Assembly: GCA_036785705.1 (NCBI GenBank)
Contig: JAWUZG010000357.1
Location: 620,001 to 684,000 of the forward strand
DNA from: Acanthornis magna
Taxonomy: Eukaryota; Chordata; Aves; Passeriformes; Acanthizidae
Direction: 5' to 3'
Length of the DNA stretch: 64,000 nucleotides
The position numbers and the translations under genes are program-made. Positions within the stretch are counted from its first letter, which is position 1. Each line of letters begins with the position of its first letter. Under the pieces are notes generated by a model. The model was not told where the DNA came from, ran no database searches, and saw only the letters and a program-made list of their open reading frames with translations. Shown piece after piece: positions 1 through 10,900 of the stretch.

Positions 1-50
1 CCCCCTGACCCTTGACCTCTGACCCCTGACCTCTGACCCCTCTCTCCCAG

Positions 51-2230
51 GGGGGCTCCCGGGGGCTCCGGGGCTCAATTTGCTGCTGCGCCGCGACGGA
101 AGAGTTATCAACCTGGGGGCAAGAGCTCGGTGTCCGTGGAGCCGGGGGTGAGCCCAAAAAACCCCCAAATCACCCCAAAATCTACCCCAAATTCATCCTG
201 AAACTGCCCCAAAATCTACCCCAAAATCTACCCCAAAGCTATCCCGGAACTACCCCAAAATCACCCCAAAATCTACCCCAAAGCCATCCTGAAACTGCCC
301 CAAAAGCTACCCCAAATCCATCCTGAAACTGCCCCAAAATCTACCCCAAATCCATCCTGAAACTGCCCCAAAATCTACCCCAAATCCATCCTGGAACTGC
401 CCCAAAATCACCCCAAAATCTACCCCAAATCCATCCTGAAACTGCCCCAAAATCTACCCCAAATCCATCCTGAAACTGCCCCAAAATCTACCCCAAATCC
501 ATCCTGAAACTGCCCCAAAATCTACCCCAAATCCATCCTGGAACTGCCCCAAAATCACCCCAAAATCTACCCCAAATCCATCCTGAAACTGCCCCAAAAT
601 CCTCCCCAAAGCCATCCTGAAACTGCCCCAAAATCTACCCCAAAGCTATCCTGGAACTGCCCCAAAATCACCCCAAAATCTACCCCAAATCCATCCTGAA
701 ACTGCCCCAAAATCTACCCCAAAGCCATCCTGAAACTGCCCCAAAATCTACCCCAAATCCATCCTGGAACTGCCCCAAAATCACCCCAAAATCTACCCCA
801 AAGCCATCCTGAAACTGCCCCAAAATCCTCCCCAAAGCCATCCTGAAACTGCCCCAAAATCACCCCAAAATCTACCCCAAAGCTATCCTGGAACTGCCCC
901 AAAATCACCCCAAAATCTACCCCAAACCCATCCTGAAACTGCCCCAAAATCACCCCAAAATCTACCCCAAATCCATCCTGGAACTGCCCCAAAATCTACC
1001 CCAAATCCATCCTGGAACTGCCCCAAAATCTACCCCAAATCCATCCTGGAACTGCCCCAAAATCACCCCAAAATCTACCCCAAAGCCATCCTGAAACTGC
1101 CCCAAAATCACCCCAAAATCTACCCCAAAGCTATCCTGGAACTGCCCCAAAATCACCCCAAAATCTACCCCAAAGCCATCCTGAAACTGCCCCAAAATCA
1201 CCCCAAAATCTACCCCAAACCCATCCTGAAACTGCCCCAAAATCCACCCTAAAACCGACCCTAAAACCGCCCCAAAATCCATCCCAGAACTGCCCCGAAT
1301 CCATTCTAAAATCACTCCAAAATCCACCCAGAAACTGCCCCGAAATCCATCCCAAATCCACCCCCAAAATCCACCCCAAATCCATCCCGGAACTGCCCCA
1401 AAATCCACCCTAAAACCGCCCCAAAATTCATCCCGAATCCATCCCGGAACTGCCCCAAAATCCTCCCCAAAATCCACCCCAAATCCATCCTAAAACTGCC
1501 CCAAAATCCTCCCCAAATCCACCCTGAAACTGCCCCAAAATCGTCCCCAAAATCCTCCCTAAATCAGTCCTAAAACTGCCCCAAAATCCTCCCCAAAATC
1601 CACCCCAAATCCATCCCGGAACTGCCCCAAAATCCTCCCCAAATCCACCCCAAACCCACCCTGAAATCGCCCCAAAATCCACCCCAAAATCCCAGACCCC
1701 TGATCCTAAACGTCTGACCCCGAAGCCCTGACCCCATAATCTCTGACCCCAAACCCCTGACCCCATAACCCCTGACCTGAAACCCCTGACCCCAAACCCC
1801 TGACCCTAATCCCCCTGACCCTAATCACCCTGACCCCAAACCCTGACCCCATAACCCCTGACCCCAAACCCCCGACCCCAAACCCTGACCCCAAACCTCC
1901 GACCCCAAACCCCTGACCCCAAACCCCTGACCCTAATCCCCCTGACCCCAAACCATGACCCCATAACCTCTGTCCCCACAGGACATTTTCCGCCTGCTGA
2001 CCCCGGGCGGGGGCGGTTTCGGCCCCCCCGAGGATGGGGCTGGGGGTGACCCCCGAGACCCCCCGGACCCCCAGGACCTGTGGGCCCCCCAGAGCTCCCC
2101 GAGACCCCAAAGCCTCGCGAACGCCGCGGCCCCACAGAGCGCCCCGGCCCCACAGAGCGCCCCGGCCCCACAGACCTTCCTGGAGCGCGGGAGCGTCTTC
2201 GAGTTCCGGCAGGCGCAGGAGGCTGTGTGA
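51..2230 (+). CDS. 3' end of an unidentified gene (last two coding exons)
   Basis: Two exons are visible. The first is 51-147, after a pyrimidine-rich acceptor ending at 50 and before a GTGAGC donor. The second is 1982-2230, after CCCACAG, with the stop codon at 2228-2230. The frame is open across both and the second exon starts at phase 0. The first encodes a basic stretch around RRKSYQPGGKSSVSVEPG. The second encodes DIFRLLTPGGGGF, then a proline/alanine-rich low-complexity part with a repeated APQSAP motif, and ends SVFEFRQAQEAV. I do not recognise the protein. The PGGKSS element faintly recalls Jupiter microtubule-associated (JPT/HN1) proteins, but this is not enough to name it. The 5' part of the gene lies outside the window. 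A poly(A) signal at 4040 supports this being the true terminal exon. The part after the GGGG run is biased in composition, so the exact reading is less certain there. Confidence 0.6.
150..1690. repeat. Intronic minisatellite, CCCCAAATCCATCC family
   Basis: The whole intron of the 5' partial gene is a tandem array of variants of CCAAATCCATCCTGAAACTG and CCCCAAAATCTACC. The two half-units alternate to give about 34-50 bp periods. It begins only a few bases after the splice donor at 148. It is open for long stretches on the minus strand (repeated FGVDFGVILGQFQDG), but that is a by-product of periodicity. Nothing else is seen in it. Confidence 0.9.
1690..1975. repeat. Short-period repeat, CTGACCCCAAACC
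   Basis: A degenerate array of 12-16 bp units (CCTGACCCCAAACC, CCTGACCCCATAACC) fills the rest of the intron up to the acceptor at 1981. The same CTGACCC motif precedes the acceptor at 50, so the family is also present in the preceding intron. Confidence 0.8.
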
Positions 2231-2244
2231 CCCCCAGCGCGCCG

Positions 2245-3780
2245 TGGGGCGGCCCCACAACAGCTATGGGGCGGCCCCACAACTCGGGCTATGGGGCGGC
2301 CCCACAACAGCTATGGGGCAGCCTCACAGCTTGGGCTATGGGGCAGCCCCACAGCAGCTATGGGGCGGCCCCACAACTCGGGCTATGGGGCAGCCCCACA
2401 ACTCGGGCTATGGGACTGCCCCACAACAGCTATGGGGCAGCCCCACAGCAGCTATGGGGCAGCCCCCCCACTTGGGCTATGGGGTGGCCTCCCAATAGTT
2501 ATGGGGCAGCCCCACCACTTGGGCTATGGGGCAGCCCCTGACCCCACTGTGGCCCCGAGCATGCTATGGGGCAGCCCCATAGCTCAGGCTATGGGGTGGC
2601 CCCACAACTCGAGCTATGGGGCAGTCCCATAATTCGAGCTATGGGGCGGACTCACAATTGGGCTATGGGGCAGCCCCATAACTCGGGCTATGGGGCAGCC
2701 CCACAACTCAGGCTATGGGGCAGCCTCCCGATAGCTATGGGGCAGCCCCACAAGTCGGGCTATGGTGCGGCCCCACAGCAGCTATGGGGTGACCCCCAAT
2801 AGCTATGGGGCAGCCCTACAACTCGGGCTATGGGGCAGCCCCACCACTCGGGCTATGGGGTGGCCTCCCAATAGCTATGGGGCAGCCCCACAACTTGGGC
2901 TATGGGGCAACCCCTGACCCCACTGTGACCCTGAACGCGCTATGGGGCAGCCCCACAACTCCAGCGATGCACCCCCCATGGCGCAGCCCCCAACCCCAGC
3001 TATGGGGCAGCCCCACAACTCGGGCTATGGGGCAGCCCCACAACTCGGGCTATGGGGCAGCCCCTGCTCTAGATCCGCACAGTCTATAGGGCAGCCCCCC
3101 ACCCCCGCTATGGGGCCGCTCCCCATTGATGGATAAGCACAGTCTATAGGGCAGATCCCCTCCCTGCTATGGGGCAGCCCCCAAGCCCTCTATGGGGCAG
3201 CCCCCACCTCACTCCAGCTATGCACCCGCGCTATAGGGCAGCCCCCCTAGAGATGCACAGCCTATGGGGCAGTCTCCACTCTGCTATAGGGCAGCCCCCC
3301 CTAGAGATGCACAGCCTATGGGGCAGCCCCCCTAGAGATGCACAGCCTATGGGGCAGTCCCCACTCTGCTATAGGGCAGCCCCCCCAGAGACGCACAATC
3401 TATAGGGCAGCCCCTCACCCACTCCAGCTATGGGGCAGCCCCCAACTCCAGCTATGCACCCCCGCTATGGGGCAGCCCCCGAGCCCTCTATGGGGCAGCC
3501 TCTGACCCCGCTATGGGGCAGCCCCCAGCCCTGCTATGGGGCAGCCCCCGCTAGATACGCACAGTCTGTAGGGCAGCCCTGACCCCCCTATGGGGCAGCC
3601 CCCGACCCCTCTATGGGGCAGCCCCCAGTGCTGCTATGGGGCAGCCCCCAACCCCTCTATGGGGCAGCCCCCAGCCCTGCTATGGGGCAGCCCCCGATCC
3701 TCCTATGGGGCAGACCCTGACCCTGCTATGGGGCAGCCCCTGACCCATCTATGGGGCAGCCCCACCCCTGTCCATTCCTC
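2245..3780 (+). repeat. 3'UTR minisatellite, CCCCACAACTCGGGCTATGG family
   Basis: Starting about 15 nt after the stop codon, the 3'UTR is a tandem array of roughly 24-bp units. They read GGGGCAGCCCCACAACTCGG and then GCTATG. They drift to shorter GGGGCAGCCCCC units after about 3060. Because a poly(A) signal follows at 4040, this array should be transcribed into the mature mRNA of the upstream gene. Confidence 0.85.
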
Positions 3781-3794
3781 CCCACTGCAGGGCC

Positions 3795-4030
3795 CGGCTC
3801 TCCCCTTTGGCGTCTCCCTTTTAGGGTCTCCCCTTTAGGGTCTCCCTTTTGGAGTCTCCCCTTTGGGGTCTCCTCCCCTTTGGGCTCTCCCCCCTTTGGG
3901 GTCTCCCCTTTGGGGTCTCCTCCCCTTTGGGGTCTTCCCTTTAGTGTCTCCCCCTTTGGGGTCTCTCCTTTTGGGGTCTCCCCCCTTTGGGGTCTCCCCC
4001 TTTGGGCTCTGCCCCCTTTGGGGTCTCCCC
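3795..4030 (+). repeat. CCCTTTGGGGTCTCC array in the 3'UTR
   Basis: About 15 copies of a 15-20 bp unit (CTCCCCTTTGGGGT) lie directly before the poly(A) signal. The CCCTTTGGGG core is nearly self-complementary, so the RNA could form small hairpins. Confidence 0.8.
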
Positions 4031-4039
4031 CCAGCTTCC

Positions 4040-4045
4040 AATAAA
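4040..4045 (+). promoter_or_regulatory. Poly(A) signal AATAAA of the upstream gene
   Basis: AATAAA is followed about 25-30 nt later by TGTGTCTTGTGGGGGGGTGG, a good GU-rich downstream element. Cleavage is expected near 4060. This ends the plus-strand gene whose stop codon is at 2228-2230, giving a 3'UTR of about 1.8 kb. Confidence 0.75.
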
Positions 4046-4224
4046 GCTTCCAGCGCCCCCCAGCGCCGACCTGTGTCTTGTGGGGGGGTGGGGGGATAGG
4101 GACCCCCAGCACCCCCCCAGCCCCATGGAGCCCCACAGGGCTCTGCCCCACAGCTCTGGGAGGGGCCACAGTGACCCCCGGGACCCCTGGGACCCGCCCT
4201 GTGCCACGGGGGGTGCACTGGCCC

Positions 4225-5230
4225 GGCCAGATCAATACTGGGCTGATGCTGGATCGATACTGGATCAGTGCTGGATTGATACTGAACCAATGCCAGATCA
4301 ATGCTGGATCGATACTGGATCAGTGCTGGATCAATACTGGATCAGTGCCGAATTGATACTGAACCAATGCCAGATCAGTGCTGGATCGATACTGGATCAG
4401 TGCTGGATCAATACTGGATCAGTGCCGAATTGATACTGAACCAATGCCAGATCAGTGCTGGATCGATACTGGATCAGTGCTGGATCAATACTGGATCAGT
4501 GCCGAATTGATACTGAACCAATGCCAGATCAATGCTGGATCGATACTGGATCAGTGCTGGATCAATACTGGATCAGTGCCGAATTGATACTGAACCAATG
4601 CCAGATCAGTGCTGGATCGATACTGGATCAGTGCTGGATCAATACTGGATCAGTGCCGAATTGATACTGAACCAATGCCAGATCAATGCTGGATCGATAC
4701 TGGATCAGTGCTGGATCAATACTGGATCAGTGCCGAATTGATACTGAACCAATGCCAGATCAGTGCTGGATCGATACTGGATCAGTGCTGGATCAATACT
4801 GGATCAGTGCCGAATTGATACTGAACCAATGCCAGATCAATGCTGGATCGATAGTGGATCAGTGCTGGATCGATAGTGGATCAGTGCTGGATTGATACTG
4901 GATCAATGTTTGATCGATACTGAACCGATGCCAGATCAATACTGGATCAATACTGAACCAATGCTGGATAGATCAGTGCTGGGTAAATGTTGCTTCAATG
5001 CCGGATCAATACTGAACCGATGGCAGATCGATACTGGATCGATACTGAACCGATGCTGGATAAATCAATGCTCCCTCAATGCTGGATCAATACTGAACCG
5101 ATGCCAGATCAATACTGGATCGATACTGAACGATGCTGGATAAATCAATGCTGAACCAATACCAGATCAATACTGAACCAATACTGGATCAATGCTGAGT
5201 CAATACCAGATCAATGCCAGATCCAGGTTT
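4225..5230. repeat. GATCAATGCTGGATCGATACTG satellite with 77-bp higher-order unit
   Basis: The basic motif is a TGGATCAATACTGGATCAGT-like 12-13 bp unit. From about 4295 to 4845 the units are organised into at least seven nearly identical 77-bp repeats. These alternate between CAGATCAGTG and CAGATCAATG at their start, which suggests a 154-bp dimer. Overlapping 69-residue reading frames recur every 77 bp; they are periodicity artefacts. After 4850 the array becomes irregular. Confidence 0.9.
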
Positions 5231-5299
5231 TGAGGTTGAGCCTCCAAAGTCAGCTCCCGTTGTGCCCCAAATCCTGATCCCGATCCCGATTTGCTGTCC

Positions 5300-5545
5300 C
5301 ATTCCCATTCCATTCCCATTCCCATTATTCCCATTATTCCCATTATTCCCATTCCATTCCCATTCCCATTATTCCCATTATTCCCATTATTCCCATTATT
5401 CTCATTCCCATTATTCCCATTATTCCCATTATTCCCATTATTCCCATTCCCATTATTCCCATTCCCATTATTCCCATTATTCCCATTCCCATTATTCCCA
5501 TTATTCCCATTATTCCCATTATTCCCATTATTCCCATTCCCATTT
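5300..5545. repeat. Simple repeat (ATTCCC)n / ATTATTCCC
   Basis: A run of CATTCCCATTATTCCC. Hexamer and nonamer units are mixed. Both strands are open through it because of its composition. Confidence 0.95.
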
Positions 5546-5649
5546 CCGGTTCTCGGCTCACAGGGCAGGGTTGGGATCGAGGCACAAACTCAGCCCACAC
5601 CAGACTTCCAAAATTCCGTAATAAACTTCATCCCCGACCCCGGAACAGC

Positions 5650-7040
5650 AACAGATCAATGCCAGGCTGATGCCGGATCAATACCCGATCAATGCCGGAT
5701 CAATGCCTGGCCAATGTCTGATCAATACCCGGCTGATGTCTGATCAATACCCGGCTGATGCTGGATCAATGCCAGGTCGATGCCTGATCAATACCCGATC
5801 AATGTCGGATCAATGTCAGATCAATGCCAGGCCGATGCTGGAGTAAAGCTGGATCAATACAGGATCAATGATGGATCGATGCCGGATCAATGCCAGGCCA
5901 ATGCCTGATCAATGCCGGATCAATGCCGGATCAATGCCAGGCTGATGGCTGACCAAATCTGGATCAATGCTGGATCGATACTGGACTGAGGCTGGATCAA
6001 TCAATATCAGATCAAATCTGGATCAATGCTGGATCGATGCTGGACTGAGGCTGGATCGATCAATATCAGATCAATACTGGATCAATGCCGGATAAACCCT
6101 GGACTGATACTGGATCAATACTGACCTGGATTGACTCCAGACCAATGCTGGATCAATACCAAGCTGATACCAGATCGATGTCGAGTCAATGACAAATCCT
6201 TTCCGAATTGATAATGGATCAATACAGGTTGAGATGGGATTGGTGCTGATCCATCCTGAACTGATAACGGATCAATGCCAGGAACTGATAATGGATCAAT
6301 GCTGGATCGGTGCTGAACTGGTAATGGATCAATGCTGATCCATCCTGAACTGATAATGGATCAATGCCAGGAACTGATAACGGATCAATGCCGGATTGGT
6401 GCTGAACTGATAATGGATCAATGCTGATCCATCCTGAACTGATAACAGATCAATGCTGATCCATCCTGAACTGATAATGGATCAATGCTGATCCATCCTG
6501 AACTGATAACAGATCAATGCTGATCCATCCTGAACTGATAACAGATCAATGCCAGGAACTGATAATGGATCAATGCTGGATCGGTGCTGAACTGGTAATG
6601 GATCAATGCTGATCCATCCTGGACTGATAACGGATCAATGCCAGATTGGTGCTGAACTGATAATGGATCAATGCCAGACCGACCCTGCCCCGATACGGAT
6701 CAGTGCCAGATCCATCCTGAACTGATAACAGATCAATGCTGATCCATCCTGAACTGATAACGGATCAATGCCAGGAACTGATAACGGATCAATGCTGGAT
6801 CGGTGCTGATCCATCCTGAACTGATAACGGATCAATGCCAGATTGGTTCTGAACTGATAACGGATCAATGCCAGACCGATTCTGCCCCGATACGGATCAG
6901 TGCCAGATCCATCCTGAACTGATAACAGATCAATGCTGATCCGTCCTGAACTGATAACGGATCAATGGCCAATCAAAGCTGGATCGATGCTGGATCAATA
7001 CCTGGATCAATACCGGACCAATCCCGCCCCGATACTGATC
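5650..7040. repeat. Diverged GATCAATGCC satellite, second block
   Basis: The same GATCAATG core as at 4225-5230 resumes, with different linkers (CGGATCAATGCCAGG, then TGATCCATCCTGAACTGATA from about 6240). The last part has a larger period near 70-80 bp built from CTGAACTGATAACGGATCAA. No gene is seen. Confidence 0.85.
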
Positions 7041-7124
7041 AATGCCACCATCGATCGCGTCCCCAGGGTCACCCCTGGGCAGGGACACGGCTGGACCCCC
7101 TGAGCCACGGCCGGAGCTGTGTCC

Positions 7125-7695
7125 AGTGCTGAGGTCACTCTGGGGTCAGAGCCAAGGTCACTCTGGGGTCAGAGCCGTGGTCACTCCGGGGTCAGAGCCG
7201 TGGTCACTCTGGGGTCAGAGCCAAGGTCACTCTGGGGTCAGAGCCGTGGTCACTCTGGGGTCAGAGCCAAGGTCACTCTGGGGTCAGAGCCATGTCCAGT
7301 GCTGTGGTCACTCCGGGGTTAGAGCTGAGGTCACTCTGGGGTCAGTGCTGTGGTCACTCTGGGGTCAGAGCCGTGGTCACTCTGCGGTCAGAGCCGTGGT
7401 CACTCCGGGGTCAGAGCTGTGGTCACTCTGGGGTCAGAGCCGTGGTCACTCCGGGGTCAGAGCTGTGGTCACTCCAGGGTCAGAGCCGTGTCCAGTGCTG
7501 TGGTCACTCCGGGGTCAGAGCCGTGGTCACTCTGGGGTCAGAGCCGTGGTCACTCTGGGGTCAGAGCCGTGGTCACTCTGGGGTCAGAGCTGAGGTCACT
7601 CTGGGGTCAGAGCTGAGGTCACTCCGGGGTCAGAGCTGTGGTCACTCTGGGGTCAGAGCCGTGGTCAGAGCCGTGGTCACTCCGGGGTCAGAGCT
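7125..7695. repeat. GAGCCGTGGTCACTCTGGGGTCA 22-bp minisatellite
   Basis: About 25 copies of CGTGGTCACTCTGGGGTCAG-type units with little drift. They are interrupted by longer pieces containing TGTCCAGTGCTG at 7109, 7291 and 7488, giving a higher-order period of about 190 bp. Confidence 0.9.
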
Positions 7696-7699
7696 ATGG

Positions 7700-7985
7700 C
7701 TAGAGCTGTGTCCATCCCATGTCCATCCCCATGTCCATCCCGTGTCCACCCCGTGTCCATCCCATGTCCATCCCGTGTCCACCCCGTGTCCACCCCGTGT
7801 CCATCCCGTGTCCAGCCCGTGTCCAGCCCGTGTCCACCCCGTGTCCATCCTGTGTCCATCCCCGTGTCCATCCCGTGTCCATCCCGTGTCCATCCCCATG
7901 TCCATCCCATGTCCATCCCGTGTCCAGCCCGTGTCCATCCCCATGTCCATCCCATGTCCATCCCGTGTCCATCCTGTGTCCTTGC
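7700..7985. repeat. GTGTCCATCCC short minisatellite
   Basis: Roughly 26 copies of a 10-11 bp unit, CCCGTGTCCATC or CCCATGTCCATC. It ends 6 nt before the stop codon of the minus-strand sphingomyelinase gene, so it probably lies in that gene's 3'UTR. No poly(A) signal for that gene could be identified. Confidence 0.9.
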
Positions 7986-7990
7986 CGGGG

Positions 7991-10900
7991 TCAGAGGTCA
8001 GCAGGCCCCAGGCGCAGCCGCAGGGCCACGGGCAGGTGGTCAGACAGCGTGGCCAGCTGGGTGATGACCGAGAGTCCGGTGACCTCCTGTGGGGACAGCG
8101 GGGACATTGAGGGTCACTGGGGTCACTGAGGGGTCATTGGGGACACCAGGGGTCACTGAGGGACACTGAGGGTCACAGGGGTCACTGAGGGACACTGAGG
8201 GTCACAGGGGTCACTGAGGGGTCACTGAGCGTCATTAAGGGTCACTGAGGGGTCACTGAGGGTCACTGAGGTCACTCTCTTTGGCCACCTGGGGTCACTG
8301 GGGACACCAGGGGTCACGGGGTCACAGGGGTCACTGAGGGGTCATTGGGGACACCAGGGGTCACTGAGGGTCATTGAGGTCACTGAGGGTCACCGGGGGT
8401 GGCAGGGGTCATTGAGGGTCACTGAGGGACACTGAAGGTCACTCAGGGTGACTCAGGGTCACCGGGGGTGGCAGGGGTCACTGAGGGTCACTGAGGGTCA
8501 CCAGGGGGTCACTCACGGTGGTCACTCGGGGGTCACTGGGGACATGAGGGGTCACAGGGGTCACTGAGGGTCACCAGGGGTGGCAGGGGTCACTCAGGGG
8601 TCACTCACGGTGGTCACTCGGGGGTCCCTCCGCAGCAGCACTCTGTCCACTCGCCGGCCCTGCCACGGCCGTGGGGCCATCGGGTCAGCGGCGCCGCAGG
8701 ACAGGATGGGAGCGGCCAGGAACTGCTGGCGTCCCCAGGGCTGGGACAGCGTCCTGGGGGACATGGGGACATTGGGGACAGTGGGGACACTGGGGACATT
8801 GGGGACACGGGGACACTGGGGACATGGGGACACTGGGGACATTGGGGACAGTGGGGATATTGGGGACATTGGGGACATGGGGACACAGGACAGGGTGACA
8901 CTGGGGACATAGTGACATGGGAACACGGGGGCACAGTGACACAGGGACGTGGTGGCACAGGGTGACAGGTGACACATGGAGGCACAGAGAACCCTCCCCC
9001 CCCCGTGTCCCCCGTGGCCCTGCCCCCGTGCCCCTCATTGTCCCCAATGTCCCCCACCCTGTCCCACCCCTGTTCCACCCCCGTGTCCCCAATGTCCCCA
9101 ATCTCCCCAATCTCCCCAGTGTCCCCCAATGTCCCCAGTGTCCCCCGGTGTCACCTCTTCATCTTCTCGGGGGTGGACACAGGCTCCTCGTAGATCTTGA
9201 GGCAATCGAGCAGCGTCCCTGGGGACACGAGGGGACATGAAGGGACATGAGGGGACACGAGGGGACACAGAGGGGGCACGAGGGGACAGGGACATGAGTG
9301 GGACCCTGGACAGAAGAGGGGACAGGGAGGGGACAGGGACGCGAGTGGGATCCCGGACACGGAGAGGGGACAGGGAGGTGACAGCAGGACCCCCAGGGAG
9401 GTGACACAGGGTCCCAGGAGGTGACACAGGGTCCCGGGGAGGTGACACAGGGTCCCGGGGAGGTGACAGCAGGACCCCCAGGGAGGTGACAGAGGGTCCC
9501 AGGAGGTGACACAGGGTCCCCAAGGGAGGTGACACAGGGTCCCAGGAGGTGACACAGGGTCCCAGGAGGTGACAGAGGGGTCCCAGGTGACAGAGGGTCC
9601 CAGGAGGTGACACAGGGTCCCAGGAGGTGACAGAGGGGTCCCAGGTGACAGAGGGTCCCAGGAGGTGACACAGGGTCCCAGGGAGGTGACACAGGGTCCC
9701 AGGGAGGTGACAGTGCTGTCCCCACCGATGGCCCAGGGCTGGTCCTGGCCGCAGTCGCGGCTCGCGGGGTCCCAGAACTCCCGGAAGAGCGCGTGCTGCT
9801 GGTTCTGAGTGTCACCTGCGGGGACACGGCGCGGCTGTCACCCCCGGGTCCCTCCGTGTCCCCCCCGTGTCCCCCCCTCCTCCCTGTCCCCCCTCTGTCC
9901 CCCACCTGTGACCCCCCCGGCCCCTCTGTCCCCCGCCCGTGTCCCCACCGTGTCCCCCTGTCTTTGTGTCCCTCCTGCATCCCCCCGTGTCCCCTCTGTC
10001 CCCTTCCCCTGTCCCCCCTCTGTCCCACATGTCCTTTGTCCCACATGTCCCCTGTCCCTCCTCTGTGCCCCTCCCCCGTCCCCTCATATCCCCTGTCCCC
10101 TCATGTCCTCCCCTCTGCCCCCCATGTCCCCCACTCTGTCCCCCCATGTCCCTGCCATCCCCCTATGTCCCCCCCATCCCCCCATGTCCCCTGTCCCCTC
10201 ATGTCCCCTCATGTCCCCCCCGGCCCCTGTCCCCACCCCGGGAGCAGTTATCGAAGTTGAGGTCCCCGCAGAAGACATCGAAGGCCACCAGGTCCCCAGG
10301 CCGCTCCTGCTCCCGCCGGAAGTCCCGGAGCCACCCCAGCGCCAGGGACAGCTGCACGTCACGGATGGTGGCATCGGCTGGGACAGCGACAGGACACGTG
10401 GGGACATGGACACAGGGACAGACATGGGGACATGGGGACATGGACACAGGGACATGGGGACATGGACATGGGGACATGGATGGACACAGGGACATGGGGA
10501 CAGGGACATGGACATGGGGACATGGGGACATGGACACGGGGACAGGGACATGGGGACATGGACATGGGGACATGGAGACATGGACACAGGGACATGGGGA
10601 TATGGACACAGGGACATGGGGACATGGACACAGGGACATGGGGACATGGACACGGGGACAGGGATGGACACGGGGACATGGACACGGGGACAGGGATGGA
10701 CACAGGGACATGGGGACAGGGACATGGGGACATGGGGACATGGACACAGGGACATGGACACAGGGACACAGGGACATGGACACGGGGACATGGACACAGG
10801 GACATGGGGACAGGGACATGAGGACATGGACACAGGGACATGGACATAGGGACAGGGACAGACACAGGGACACAGGGACAGGCACAGGGTTATGGACACA

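Noticed and set aside
5620..5625. AATAAA as a second poly(A) signal
   Set aside because: It lies beyond the stronger signal at 4040, amid satellite DNA, with no transcript that would need it. A readthrough end cannot be excluded.
4225..7040. CRISPR-like regular direct repeats
   Set aside because: There are no unique spacers; the units are contiguous tandem repeats in a vertebrate genome.
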